Below, in pieces: positions 10,411 through 18,654 of a DNA stretch of 64,000 bases. The stretch is from positions 1,578,001 through 1,642,000 of the forward strand of contig NZ_CP118735.1 of assembly GCF_032595075.1 (NCBI RefSeq). The letters are read 5' to 3'. The position numbers were made by a program, and so were the translations under genes. The first letter of the stretch is position 1; each line of letters opens with the position of its first letter. The notes under the pieces were generated by a model. The model did no database searches, was not told the origin of the DNA, and worked only from the letters and a program-made list of their open reading frames with translations. This DNA comes from Streptococcus sp. 29887 (GTDB lineage: Bacteria; Bacillota; Bacilli; Lactobacillales; Streptococcaceae).

Positions 10411-10905
10411 CTATTTCCCTACTAAAACAGCCTAATTTTGATTTAAAGAAAAACGCCTGCCGGCAGTTCCCATTTTCAACTTAAAACGTGGGGTAACCCA
10501 TTTATAAATAAAACCGCTTCCCTACGGTTCTCATTTCCAACCTAAAAAGGTCCAAAAAATGAATAAAAGGAAAGACCGTCTGCCGACGGTCCCTATTTCC
10601 GACCTAAAACAACCCGTCAGGGTTAAGGACAAACCAGCAACGTACATTGCTAGTTTTCCTATTTCCCGATTAAAACAGCCCAATTTTGATTAAAAGAAAA
10701 ACGCCTACCGGCGTTTCTCATTTCTAACCTAAAAAGGTCCAAAAAATGAATAAAAGGAAAGACCGTCTGCCGACGGTCCCTATTTCCGACCTAAAACAAC
10801 CCGTCAGGGTTACGAACAAACCAGCAACGTACATTGCTGGTTTTCCTATTTCCAACTTAAAACGTGGGGTAACCCACTTATAAAGAAAACCGCTTACCAG
10901 CGGTT
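10411..10905 (-). repeat. Tandem double-hairpin repeat array, left segment (units 1-9)
   Basis: Units of 59-67 bp repeat in tandem. On the plus strand each ends in a conserved 17-mer close to YCATTTCCAACCTAAAA (for example 10531-10547, 10780-10796, 10846-10862). Each unit holds a short inverted repeat (such as TGGGGTAACCCA at 10489-10500) and a longer one (such as GACCGTC/GACGGTC). The stems differ between units but remain self-complementary. Bases 10548-10625 recur exactly at 10735-10812. On the minus strand most hairpins are followed by TTTT, like intrinsic terminators in the livF direction. It contains no ORF. The first unit is degenerate. Bases 10294-10410 hold only the LapA gene's leader and no further feature. 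Confidence 0.85.
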
Positions 10906-12348
10906 CAGAATGAAGACAAACATCTCGCTTGATGTTTGTCTTTTTCTGTTTATTGGTCTGATAGTCCGTCTTTTTGCCAGAATAGTGGCTATTTGGACAA
11001 AATAAAAAGGCTTCCCTGCCCTCATTTTTACCAATTTCTTGAGATTTAAACACGCCAAAGTCAGTCCAACCTTATCCTCCATTTTGGACTTGCCTTTCTC
11101 TCTTGTGTAACGAAGATTGTGGTACTCTTTGGCTGTCCCAAAGAGGCGTTCAATGGTTTCTTTCCGCTTCTGGTAGAGCTCCTTCATACCTTTCCTGTGC
11201 CGAATCTCTTCACAGCTTTCTAAAGCCTCTTTCCAAATGTGTCGAGTTACCACTTTCTGCTTGTTCTTGCTTTCTGTACAAATTGATAGAAGTGGACAAG
11301 TAGCACAGATAGCTGAGTCACTCTTATATTCCCGATAACCTTCTCTGGTTGTAGTGCGATAGGTTAAGACCTGATTCTCAGGACAGATATAACAGTCATA
11401 GTATTCATCATAGACAAAATCCTTCGAGCGTAGTTTCCCTTTCTTTCCTTTCGGTCGTGTATACGGAAAGACTGGAGTAATCTCTTGTTCTAGGAGGAAG
11501 CGAGCGATACTTGGGGTCTTATAGCCAGAATCGGCAACGAGAAAGCTAGGCTGAAAGGGTTGGAGTTTAGCGAAGAGTACAGGAAAGGCCTGGCTGTCAT
11601 GGACATTGCCAGCCTCCACGCTATAAGCCAGAGCCCAACCATGCTTGTCACAAGCAACCTGAGCTGTATAAGCAAATACTTCCTTATGGTCCCCTTTATG
11701 AAACCAGCCACTTTCAGGGTCAGTTGTAGAAATTTTCTTAGCGATGGGTCCCTCCTCTTTTGCGGGCCCTAGCGGCTTTTTTGCATGCTTTTCTCTATCC
11801 CTGTTAATTTCAATCTCTAGCTGGTCACTCATAAACTTGGCTTGCTTTTCAATTTCACGATTGATGAATTTACGATTATTCGCCGCAGCCTTGATATGGG
11901 TACCGTCAATGAAAATTTCTGTTGGATCTATGAAGCCTGCATTGACGCAGAGACCTAAGATATGGGTGAAAATGCCTTCAATAACTTGTCTATCTTGAAA
12001 ACGACGGACATAGTTCTTTCCGTAGGTAGTGAAATGAGGCACCTTATCATCCAGTCGAAGACCAAGAAACCAACGGTAGGCAGTATTGACTTCGATTTCC
12101 TTAATGGTTTGACGCATGGAACGAATGCCGAAGAGACACTGAAGGATTGGAATTTTAATGAGCAGAATAGGGTCAAGACTAGGACGCCCTGTATCATCGC
12201 TATAGCTATCTGCGACTAAGTCATAGATAAAGGAGAAGTCAATAGCTTCCTCTATTTGACGAAGGAGATGATCTTGAGGAACAAGGTCATCTAAACTGTA
12301 GAAACCAAATTGACCGCGATTGTAGTCTGGATTTTCTTTGTGTAACAT
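10894..12348 (-). CDS. IS1182-family transposase
   Basis: A 484-residue DDE transposase. The N-terminal region (YSLDDLVPQDHLLRQIEEAIDFSFI) and the PSLDPILLIKIPILQCLFGIRSMRQT segment are typical of the family. The catalytic core includes DGTHIKAAAN, VADSGYK and a late Glu within KRKETIERLFGTAKEYH. The cysteine pattern CYICPENQVL...CATCPLLSIC is also family-like. The frame is uninterrupted, so the element may be active. The last four codons and the stop lie outside the inverted repeat, inside the target hairpin, so the site supplies the protein's C-terminus. Confidence 0.93.
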   Translation of the reverse strand: MLHKENPDYNRGQFGFYSLDDLVPQDHLLRQIEEAIDFSFIYDLVADSYSDDTGRPSLDPILLIKIPILQCLFGIRSMRQTIKEIEVNTAYRWFLGLRLDDKVPHFTTYGKNYVRRFQDRQVIEGIFTHILGLCVNAGFIDPTEIFIDGTHIKAAANNRKFINREIEKQAKFMSDQLEIEINRDREKHAKKPLGPAKEEGPIAKKISTTDPESGWFHKGDHKEVFAYTAQVACDKHGWALAYSVEAGNVHDSQAFPVLFAKLQPFQPSFLVADSGYKTPSIARFLLEQEITPVFPYTRPKGKKGKLRSKDFVYDEYYDCYICPENQVLTYRTTTREGYREYKSDSAICATCPLLSICTESKNKQKVVTRHIWKEALESCEEIRHRKGMKELYQKRKETIERLFGTAKEYHNLRYTREKGKSKMEDKVGLTLACLNLKKLVKMRAGKPFYFVQIATILAKRRTIRPINRKRQTSSEMFVFILNRW

Positions 12349-12455
12349 AGCGATTCTCCCTCTGCTTATTAGCTAGTATTCCTATCTCTATTATACTACT
12401 TTACATATGAAAAAGCCGTTAGAAATATAATTCTAACGACTTTGTCTTCATTCTG
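10906..12455 (-). mobile_element. IS1182-family insertion sequence, intact
   Basis: A 1,550-bp element bounded by 15-bp perfect inverted repeats: CAGAATGAAGACAAA at the left and its complement at 12441-12455. It carries one full-length transposase gene. It is flanked by two identical 18-19 bp copies of the array hairpin AACCGCTTACCAGCGGTT (10888-10905 and 12456-12473). Removing the element plus one copy rebuilds a normal array unit, so these copies are best read as a target-site duplication. Confidence 0.9.
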
Positions 12456-12766
12456 AACCGCTTACCAGCGGTTCTCATTTCCAACCTAAAATGAGGCGTC
12501 AGCCTCGGGGGACAAACCAGCAACATGCGTTACTGGTTTTCCTATCTCCAACCTAAAAAGGTCCCCCGGACCTTGATATAAAGAAAAACGCCTGCCGGCG
12601 TTTCTCATTTCCAACTTAAAACGTGGGGTAACCCATTTATAAAGAAAACCGCTTGCCAGCGGTTCTCATTTCCGACCTAAAATGAGGCGTCAGCCTCGGG
12701 GGACAAACCAGCAACTTGCGTTACTGGTTTTCCTATTTCCAACCTAAAAAGGTCCCCCGGACCTTT
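12456..12766 (-). repeat. Tandem double-hairpin repeat array, right segment (units 9-14)
   Basis: This continues the array beyond the IS. Conserved tails lie at about 12475-12491, 12542-12558, 12605-12621, 12666-12682 and 12733-12749. Short stems include GAGGC/GCCTC (loop GTCA) and AAGGTCC/GGACCTT. Long stems include AACGCC/GGCGTT, AACCGC/GCGGTT and AACCAG/CTGGTT. The last hairpin abuts the livF stop codon and is followed on the minus strand by TTTTT, so it probably terminates the liv transcript. Confidence 0.85.
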
Positions 12767-13477
12767 TTAGCCACCCAGATATGCTTTTTTGACTTCTTCT
12801 GAGGCGAGGAGTTCTTTTCCTGTTCCTGAGAGGACGACTTTTCCTGTTTCTAGGACGTAGCCGCGGTCTGCGATGGCAAGGGCTTTGTTGGCATTTTGCT
12901 CAATCAAGAGAACGGTTGTTCCTTGTTTTTGGATATCTTGGATGATATCAAAAATTTCTTGAATGAAGATTGGGGCCAAGCCCATTGAAGGCTCATCAAG
13001 CAACAAGAGTTTTGGTTGGCTCATAAGAGCACGACCCATAGCCAACATCTGCTGCTCACCACCTGAAAGGGTTGCCGCATCTTGGTTCTTACGCTCTTCC
13101 AAACGTGGGAAGCGTGCGAAAATTTTCTTCAAGTTAGCTTGGTTTTCCTCGCGATTGTTGCGAAGAAAGGCACCCATTTCCAAGTTTTCCATAACGGTCA
13201 AGCCTGCAAAGACATGGCGTCCTTCTGGAACTTGTGACAAACCGTCCGCTACGATTTTACGGGCAGGAACTTTTTGAATTTCATTTCCAAGGAAAGAAAT
13301 CGTTCCAGCTGACGGACGGACAAGACCTGAAATGGTACGGAGGATAGAGGTTTTACCAGCACCATTGGCACCGATCAAGGTTACAACTTCTCCCTCATTG
13401 ACTTCAAAGCTGACATCTTTTACAGCCTCGATTACGCCATAGTTGACGGAAAGATTTTTAACTTCTAACATTGCCAT
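12767..13477 (-). CDS. livF: Branched-chain amino acid ABC transporter ATP-binding protein LivF
   Basis: A 236-residue ABC ATPase of the LivF type, which energises import of leucine, isoleucine and valine with LivG. The Walker A motif is GANGAGKTS, the signature LSGGEQQMLAMGRAL and Walker B LLLLDEPSMGL. The ATG follows GGAGGTG by seven bases and overlaps the livG stop by one base. It is the last gene of the liv unit, and the hairpin array begins at its stop codon. Confidence 0.97.
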   Translation of the reverse strand: MAMLEVKNLSVNYGVIEAVKDVSFEVNEGEVVTLIGANGAGKTSILRTISGLVRPSAGTISFLGNEIQKVPARKIVADGLSQVPEGRHVFAGLTVMENLEMGAFLRNNREENQANLKKIFARFPRLEERKNQDAATLSGGEQQMLAMGRALMSQPKLLLLDEPSMGLAPIFIQEIFDIIQDIQKQGTTVLLIEQNANKALAIADRGYVLETGKVVLSGTGKELLASEEVKKAYLGG

Positions 13478-14241
13478 TATGCTTCACCTCCAAGGTAGGC
13501 TTCAATTACGCGCTTGTTATTACGGATTTCTTCTGGAGTACCGTGGGCAATCAAACGACCGTATTCCAATACATAGATACGCTCCGTCACTTCCATAACC
13601 AAGCTCATATCGTGTTCAATCAAGATGATAGTAATGCCAAATTCTTCCTTGATTTTACGGATGAGTTGGGTCAATTCTGCCGTTTCCTGCGGGTTCATAC
13701 CAGCCGCTGGCTCATCCAAGAAAAGAATTTTTGGATCAGTCGCAAGGGCACGAACGATTTCCAAACGACGTTGTTGACCGTAAGGAAGGTTCTTAGCCAG
13801 CGTATCCGCATCACCATCCAAATCGAAAATCTTCAAGAGGTCAATCGCCTTGTTTTTCAATTCTACTTCATTTTTATAAAATGCCGGAAGTCGCAAGAAA
13901 CTTGCTAACACTTCAGATTTCCCGTGATTACCAAGACCAATCAATACATTTTCCAAAACCGTCATGTTTTTAAACAAACGGATATTTTGGAAGGTACGAC
14001 CGAGACCTAGAGAGGCAATCTTAGAAGGAGCTTTACCATTCAAGATCGTACCAGCAAGAGAAATGGTTCCCTCACTTGGCTCATAAACACCTGTCAAAAG
14101 GTTGAAAAGGGTTGTCTTACCAGCACCGTTAGGACCGATAAGACCGACCAATTCACCCTCATGAAGTTCCATGGTCACATCACCAACGGCAGTCAAACCA
14201 CCGAAGTTTTTGGTTAAATTTTTTACTTCTAGCAATGCCAT
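13477..14241 (-). CDS. livG: Branched-chain amino acid ABC transporter ATP-binding protein LivG
   Basis: A 254-residue ABC ATPase with Walker A GPNGAGKTT, signature LPYGQQRRLEIVRAL and Walker B ILFLDEPAAGMNP; the tail ...RNNKRVIEAYLGG is typical of LivG. It pairs with LivF at the LivH-LivM permease. It overlaps livM and livF by one base each, showing tight translational coupling. Confidence 0.97.
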   Translation of the reverse strand: MALLEVKNLTKNFGGLTAVGDVTMELHEGELVGLIGPNGAGKTTLFNLLTGVYEPSEGTISLAGTILNGKAPSKIASLGLGRTFQNIRLFKNMTVLENVLIGLGNHGKSEVLASFLRLPAFYKNEVELKNKAIDLLKIFDLDGDADTLAKNLPYGQQRRLEIVRALATDPKILFLDEPAAGMNPQETAELTQLIRKIKEEFGITIILIEHDMSLVMEVTERIYVLEYGRLIAHGTPEEIRNNKRVIEAYLGGEA

Positions 14242-15188
14242 TACTTAACCTCCTTCTTCTTGAGCAGAGCTGCCACGCTAAATTCTTTAGTTCCCAACAA
14301 ACCACCTGGACGGAAGATCATCAAGAGGATAAGAGCCAATGAGTAGATAATCATGGCAATGTCTGAGTAGCTCTTGAGGAATACGTTCAAGATACCAAGA
14401 ACAATGGCTGCCACAAAGGTACCTGTGATAGAACCCAAACCACCCAATACGATGATGATCAAAACGTTAACAGATGTCATGAAGGCAAAGTCCTTAGGAA
14501 CGATGGTACCTACATAACCTGCATGAAGACCACCTGCAATAGCCGCTGTCATAGCACCGAATACAAAGGCAGATACCTTAACAAAGGTAGGATTAACACC
14601 AACTGATTCTGCTGCAATCTCATCTTCACGAACAGAAATAGTTGCACGTCCCATAGGACTACGCAAGAAGTTGACCGTTACAAGAGTTGTGATAATCACA
14701 AAAATGTAAACCAAAGGCCAGCTAGTAAAGAGAGGAATAGACATGATACCAGCCGCACCGTTTGTTACAGTACCACCATTGATAATCAAAATACGGATAA
14801 TCTCCGCAACACCAAGGGTCGCAATGGCAAGGTAGTCACCTTTCAAACGAAGGGTTGGCAGACCAACCAAGAGTGCAACAGCACCCGCAAGCAACATACC
14901 GACAAGCAAGGCGATAGCGAAGCCACCATAAGTTGGCATCATCTTGCCAAGAATACCCACTGCGTAGGCACCAATAGCCATGAAACCAGCATGACCTAGA
15001 GAAAACTGACCTGAGAAACCAACAATGAGGTTTAGGCCCACAGCTAGGATAATTTGAATTCCGATTTGTTGTACAATCTGAATATAGTAGAAGTTGAGAA
15101 TACCAGCTGCAACTAAGCCTTGAATAAGACCAAAACCAGCCAATAAGATAGCCAACCAGATTGCATTCACTTTAAGATTTTGCTTCAT
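14241..15188 (-). CDS. livM: Branched-chain amino acid ABC transporter permease LivM
   Basis: A 315-residue permease with about eight to ten membrane segments. The region GLNLIVGFSGQFSLGHAGFMAIGAYA near residues 50-75 is the LivM family signature, and the GGLGSITG motif lies in the C-terminal half. It forms the membrane pore with LivH. It starts two bases after the livH stop. Confidence 0.96.
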   Translation of the reverse strand: MKQNLKVNAIWLAILLAGFGLIQGLVAAGILNFYYIQIVQQIGIQIILAVGLNLIVGFSGQFSLGHAGFMAIGAYAVGILGKMMPTYGGFAIALLVGMLLAGAVALLVGLPTLRLKGDYLAIATLGVAEIIRILIINGGTVTNGAAGIMSIPLFTSWPLVYIFVIITTLVTVNFLRSPMGRATISVREDEIAAESVGVNPTFVKVSAFVFGAMTAAIAGGLHAGYVGTIVPKDFAFMTSVNVLIIIVLGGLGSITGTFVAAIVLGILNVFLKSYSDIAMIIYSLALILLMIFRPGGLLGTKEFSVAALLKKKEVK

Positions 15189-15190
15189 GG

Positions 15191-16078
15191 TTACACCTTC
15201 TCTTTCACGTTCTTACCAAGGATACCACTTGGACGAACCAAGAGGATGACAATCAATACTGTATACACAATTGCATCACGGAAGGTATCCAAACCAATCA
15301 CATAGGTAAATGTTTCAATAATACCGATAACGAAACCACCCAGAGCAGCACCAGGAATAATACCGATACCACCAAGTACCGCTGCTACGAAGGCCTTCAA
15401 ACCAGGAGTCATACCCATCAAAGGCTCGATTTGGTTGTAGTAAAGACCAAGGAGAACACCTGCAGCACCAGCAAGTGCTGAACCCAGTGCAAATGTAAAG
15501 CTAATAGTTCGGTTTACGTTAATCCCCATCAATTGCGCCGCATCGCTATCCACAGAAACAGCACGCATGGCTTTACCCATCTTGGTACGTTTTACTATCA
15601 ATTGCAGAGCAACCATCAAGGTCAAGGCTACTCCTAGGATAATCAACTGGATATTGGTCACTGAAACTGGACCAAGATTGAAGGTCACGGCCTCCATAGC
15701 TTGTGGAAAGGCTTTTACATCAGCTGAAAATAATTTAATCATTCCATATTCTAAGAAGAAGGAAACACCGATGGCTGTAATCAAGGCCGCAATACGAGTT
15801 GAGTTTCTCAATGGACGATAGGCCAAAAATTCAATGACCACACCAAGAGTAGCTGTTCCAACCATTGCCAAGACTAAGGCAACAAAGAAACGGAGGCTAC
15901 CATCTGCAATAAAGGTTAAATTATTCAATAGGAAGTAACCCATAAAGGCTCCCATCATGTAGAGGTCCCCGTGGGCAAAGTTAATCAGTCTGATAATTCC
16001 GTACACCATGGTATAACCAAGGGCCAAGAGGGCATATACAGAACCAAGAATCAAACCATTGACAAGTTGTTGAAGCAT
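15191..16078 (-). CDS. livH: Branched-chain amino acid ABC transporter permease LivH
   Basis: A 295-residue permease with the family motif ALGYTMVYGIIRLINFAHGDLYMMGAF near the N-terminus and AAVLGGIGIIPGAALGGFVIG in the second half. It is the first gene of livHMGF and has its own predicted promoter containing a CodY-like box about 60-75 bases upstream. It is separated from livJ by an attenuator-like hairpin. Confidence 0.96.
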   Translation of the reverse strand: MLQQLVNGLILGSVYALLALGYTMVYGIIRLINFAHGDLYMMGAFMGYFLLNNLTFIADGSLRFFVALVLAMVGTATLGVVIEFLAYRPLRNSTRIAALITAIGVSFFLEYGMIKLFSADVKAFPQAMEAVTFNLGPVSVTNIQLIILGVALTLMVALQLIVKRTKMGKAMRAVSVDSDAAQLMGINVNRTISFTFALGSALAGAAGVLLGLYYNQIEPLMGMTPGLKAFVAAVLGGIGIIPGAALGGFVIGIIETFTYVIGLDTFRDAIVYTVLIVILLVRPSGILGKNVKEKV

Positions 16079-16128
16079 AGGTTCACCAATCTTTCTAAAT
16101 ATTTTTCAAGCTCAATAAGCATTGTTAC

Positions 16129-16157
16129 ATTATACAAAATTTTCTGAAAATAGGCAA
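16129..16157 (-). promoter_or_regulatory. livH promoter overlapping a CodY-like box
   Basis: On the minus strand, TTGCCT (16152-16157), a 17-base spacer and TATAAT (16129-16134) form a promoter. Bases 16138-16152 match AATTTTCWGAAAATT at 14 of 15 positions and lie inside the spacer. CodY binding would block RNA polymerase when branched-chain amino acids are abundant. Confidence 0.65.
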
Positions 16158-16205
16158 GTTTTATTATATTTTTTAATCTTTAAAAAATAGGCTAGTCAAT
16201 TCAAG

Positions 16206-16231
16206 GGAAAAAGAGGGAAATTCCCTCTTTA
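16206..16231 (-). terminator. Terminator or attenuator between livJ and livH
   Basis: The minus strand reads AAAGAGGGAA/TTCCCTCTTT with a short loop and T-rich tail, about ten bases after the livJ stop. It would let the binding protein be made in excess over the permease genes. Confidence 0.75.
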
Positions 16232-16240
16232 ACTTGCTTA

Positions 16241-17410
16241 TTATTCTGCTGAAATTGTATCAACTGATGTCTGCTCTCCATCAGTCAAACCAACAATGTA
16301 AACTGATTTCACAACATTGTGCTCTGCATCAACTGACATAGTACCTGTTACACCTTCGAAATCTTTCAAAGCTGCAAGGTTGTCTTTAAGAGCTTTTGAA
16401 TCTGCTGCGCCTTCTGCTGCTTTTGCTGCCATATAAACTGCATCATAAGCAAGGGCTGCAAACATATTTGGCTCTTCGTTGTATTCTTTCTTATAAGCTT
16501 CGCTGAAAGCTTTCGCTTTATCACTAGCTGAAGTTACATAACCTGAAAGGTAGTAAACGTTTGTTGCTGCTGAAGCAGTTGCCAATTCAGTGAACTGTGG
16601 TGAGTCGAAACCATCTGAACCAAGGACTGGTTGGGTGATACCTAGACCACGTGCTTGTTTAACGATTGTACCAGTTTCATTGTAGTAACCTGGCATAACA
16701 ATAGCATCAAACTCAGCATCTTTCAATTTAGTCAAAGCTGCTTGGAAATCTTTATCGCCTGAAGCAAATGTGATTTCAGAAACAATCTCACCTGCGTAAG
16801 CTTTCTTGAAGGCTTCTGCTACACCCTTACCATAGTCAGAAGAGTTGTCATAGTAAAGAACAACTTTCTTAGCTGACAAGTTTTCTGTCGCATACTTAGC
16901 CATTACTTGACCTTGGTATCCATCTGTAAAGGTTGCACGGAAGAAGTAGTCTTGTACTTCACCTTTGTCATTTACAACCAAGTTTGTTTGTGTACCAGAA
17001 GGTGTAATCATTGGAACACCTGCTGACGTCAAAGCGGGAATAGAAGCTGCTGCTGCACCAGATGTTGCAGGACCAATTACAATATTTGCTCCTTCACTTG
17101 CCAAGCTAGTTGCAACAGTTGCTGCTTCTGCAGTTTCAGATTTGTTATCTTTAGTGATAACTTCAATCTGCTTACCACCGATACCACCAGCTGCATTGAT
17201 TTCTTTGACAGCAAGGTTTGCACCTTTTTCTTCATTTTGACCATAAGATGATACGGCACCTGACAACTCCAAGTTATAACCAATCTTGAAAGTATCACCG
17301 ATAGCAGCACCTTGTGCTGAGCTATTTGTTGATGAAACGGTACCACAGGCAGCAAGTAGGGCTGCTGAGGCAAAGGTAGCAAGTGCTACTGCAAATTTTC
17401 TTGTTTTCAT
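16241..17410 (-). CDS. livJ: Branched-chain amino acid ABC transporter substrate-binding lipoprotein
   Basis: A 389-residue lipoprotein whose signal peptide ends in the lipobox LLAAC around residue 22. The mature part is a periplasmic-binding-protein type I fold of the Leu/Ile/Val family (FKIGYNLELSGAVSSYGQNEEKGANLAVKEINAAGG and VVLYYDNSSDYGKGVAEAFKKAY). It delivers branched-chain amino acids to LivHM. Its promoter, just upstream, contains a CodY-like box. Confidence 0.95.
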   Translation of the reverse strand: MKTRKFAVALATFASAALLAACGTVSSTNSSAQGAAIGDTFKIGYNLELSGAVSSYGQNEEKGANLAVKEINAAGGIGGKQIEVITKDNKSETAEAATVATSLASEGANIVIGPATSGAAAASIPALTSAGVPMITPSGTQTNLVVNDKGEVQDYFFRATFTDGYQGQVMAKYATENLSAKKVVLYYDNSSDYGKGVAEAFKKAYAGEIVSEITFASGDKDFQAALTKLKDAEFDAIVMPGYYNETGTIVKQARGLGITQPVLGSDGFDSPQFTELATASAATNVYYLSGYVTSASDKAKAFSEAYKKEYNEEPNMFAALAYDAVYMAAKAAEGAADSKALKDNLAALKDFEGVTGTMSVDAEHNVVKSVYIVGLTDGEQTSVDTISAE

Positions 17411-17450
17411 GAAAACTCCTTAAATCTTTCTTAATTTTTGCGATGTATCT

Positions 17451-17479
17451 AATATACTGAATTATCAGAAAATTGTCAA
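17451..17479 (-). promoter_or_regulatory. livJ promoter overlapping a CodY-like box
   Basis: On the minus strand, a perfect TTGACA (17474-17479), 17-base spacer and TATATT (17451-17456) form a strong promoter. Bases 17460-17474 match the CodY consensus AATTTTCWGAAAATT at 14 of 15 positions and sit between the two boxes. Confidence 0.75.
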
Positions 17480-17518
17480 CAAAAAAAGAAAAATTTTAAA
17501 AAAAATATTTTTCCACAA

Positions 17519-17551
17519 AAAAGCGAGTAGACCCAACCTCGACTACTCACT
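17519..17551 (-). terminator. Terminator of ylbG
   Basis: On the minus strand GAGTAG and CTACTC arms around a GC-rich loop are followed by GCTTTTTT, a few bases after the ylbG stop. Confidence 0.65.
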
Positions 17552-17561
17552 CATTTCACCA

Positions 17562-17828
17562 TTAAATAATTGGTTCCTCTTCCCGCCACAAGCTACCAAC
17601 GAAATTTTGATCTAGCTCCTTAATATAGGAAGGAAGAACCTTCTTAACAAATTTTTCCTTTTTTAATTTTTGGATGATAAGCTCAGACTGATCCTTATCC
17701 AAATAAATCAGAACATAACGCAATTTCTTTGAATGATAATGGATATCTCCGTACTGATTTAGCTTTCTAGCATCTCGATTGTAATGCAAATACACAGTTA
17801 GGCAGGTCCGTTCTCTCTTCTCAAACAT
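17562..17828 (-). CDS. YlbG family protein (DUF2129)
   Basis: An 88-residue protein beginning FEKRERTCLTVYLHYNRDARKLNQYGDIHYHSKKLRYV, which matches the YlbG/DUF2129 family of small cytosolic proteins of unknown function in Firmicutes. It has a GGTATAAT-type -10 box and an AGAGGAG ribosome site, and its own terminator, so it is probably monocistronic between clpP and livJ. This neighbourhood is conserved in streptococci. Confidence 0.85.
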   Translation of the reverse strand: MFEKRERTCLTVYLHYNRDARKLNQYGDIHYHSKKLRYVLIYLDKDQSELIIQKLKKEKFVKKVLPSYIKELDQNFVGSLWREEEPII

Positions 17829-17907
17829 GATTTCTCCTCTAAAACTTCTCTTGTTTTATTATACCTTTTTCAGAGGAAAATGAAAAGGTCAAACTTAATG
17901 GAATGGA

Positions 17908-17931
17908 AAAAGGAGGCTCAAACGCCTCCTC
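17908..17931 (-). terminator. Terminator of clpP
   Basis: On the minus strand the stem GGAGGC/GCCTCC with loop GTTTGA is followed by TTTTT, directly after the clpP stop. Confidence 0.85.
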
Positions 17932-17937
17932 ATCCGC

Positions 17938-18528
17938 TTATTTTGTTTTTGTATTGTCCATAATTTGGTCAATGAAGCCGTATGCAAGCGTTTCTTCTGC
18001 TGTCATCCAATAATCACGCTCTGCATCCTTGTGAATTTGTTTCACAGTTTTACCAGAATTGTCTGCCAAGATTTTTTCCAATTTGTTACGGGTTTTGAGC
18101 AAGTGTTCTGCAGCGATGGCCATATCTGTTTGCTGGGTACCACCACCAGTTCCACCCATTGGTTGGTGAATCATGTATTCTGCATTTGGCAACATGAAAC
18201 GTTTGCCTTTGGCACCACTTGAGGCAATGATCGTTCCCATGCTAGCTGCTGTCCCCATAACGATGGTTTGCACATCAGCCTTGATAAAGTTCATGGTATC
18301 CACAATAGCAAGACCTGCTGACACAGATCCACCAGGGGTATTTACATAAAGATAAATATCCTTTGTAGGGTCTTGGGCATCAAGGAAAAGCAACTGGGCA
18401 ATGATAGAGTTTGCCATGTTGTCTTCAACTGGTCCTGTCAACATGATAATACGGTCTTTGAGCAAACGCGAATAAATATCATACGAACGCTCTCCACGAC
18501 TGGTTTGTTCAATAACTACTGGAATCAT
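17938..18528 (-). CDS. clpP: ATP-dependent Clp protease proteolytic subunit ClpP
   Basis: A 196-residue serine protease that forms the tetradecameric chamber of the Clp protease with AAA+ partners such as ClpC, ClpE and ClpX. The catalytic triad is visible as Ser96 (GTAASMG), His121 ([10 protein letters not shown]) and Asp172 (AERDYWM). The ATG follows GGAGG. The promoter overlaps a CtsR-type direct repeat, so stress-controlled expression is expected. Confidence 0.97.
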   Translation of the reverse strand: MIPVVIEQTSRGERSYDIYSRLLKDRIIMLTGPVEDNMANSIIAQLLFLDAQDPTKDIYLYVNTPGGSVSAGLAIVDTMNFIKADVQTIVMGTAASMGTIIASSGAKGKRFMLPNAEYMIHQPMGGTGGGTQQTDMAIAAEHLLKTRNKLEKILADNSGKTVKQIHKDAERDYWMTAEETLAYGFIDQIMDNTKTK

Positions 18529-18565
18529 ACGAATCCTCCTTCATTTCAATAACAAGTATGAACCC

Positions 18566-18595
18566 ATTATATAGAATTAGTCAACATTGGTCAAA
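18566..18595 (-). promoter_or_regulatory. clpP promoter with CtsR operator
   Basis: On the minus strand the promoter is TTGACC (18589-18594), 17 bases, TATAAT (18566-18571). On the plus strand AGTCAAC-ATT-GGTCAAA (18579-18595) matches the CtsR heptad direct repeat (RGTCAAA-NAN-RGTCAAA) with two mismatches and covers the -35. Confidence 0.75.
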
Positions 18596-18619
18596 TAAAA
18601 ACCACGTTTTCAATAGATG

Positions 18620-18648
18620 AAAAAAGAAACCAGACAAACTGGTTTCTA
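18620..18648 (-). terminator. Terminator of upp
   Basis: On the minus strand the stem AGAAACCAG/CTGGTTTCT with loop TTTGT is followed by TTTTT. Confidence 0.85.
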
Positions 18649-18654
18649 GTATCA

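Noticed and set aside
10724..11053. Minus-strand ORF reading through the IS end into the repeat array
   Set aside because: It overlaps the transposase 3' end in another frame and continues into non-coding hairpins; no ribosome site.
10411..12766. Repeat array considered as a CRISPR locus
   Set aside because: Between the conserved tails the sequences recur and are palindromic rather than unique spacers, and no cas gene is present.
13471..13908. Plus-strand ORF of 145 codons opposite livG
   Set aside because: It is fully antisense to livG and has no family features.
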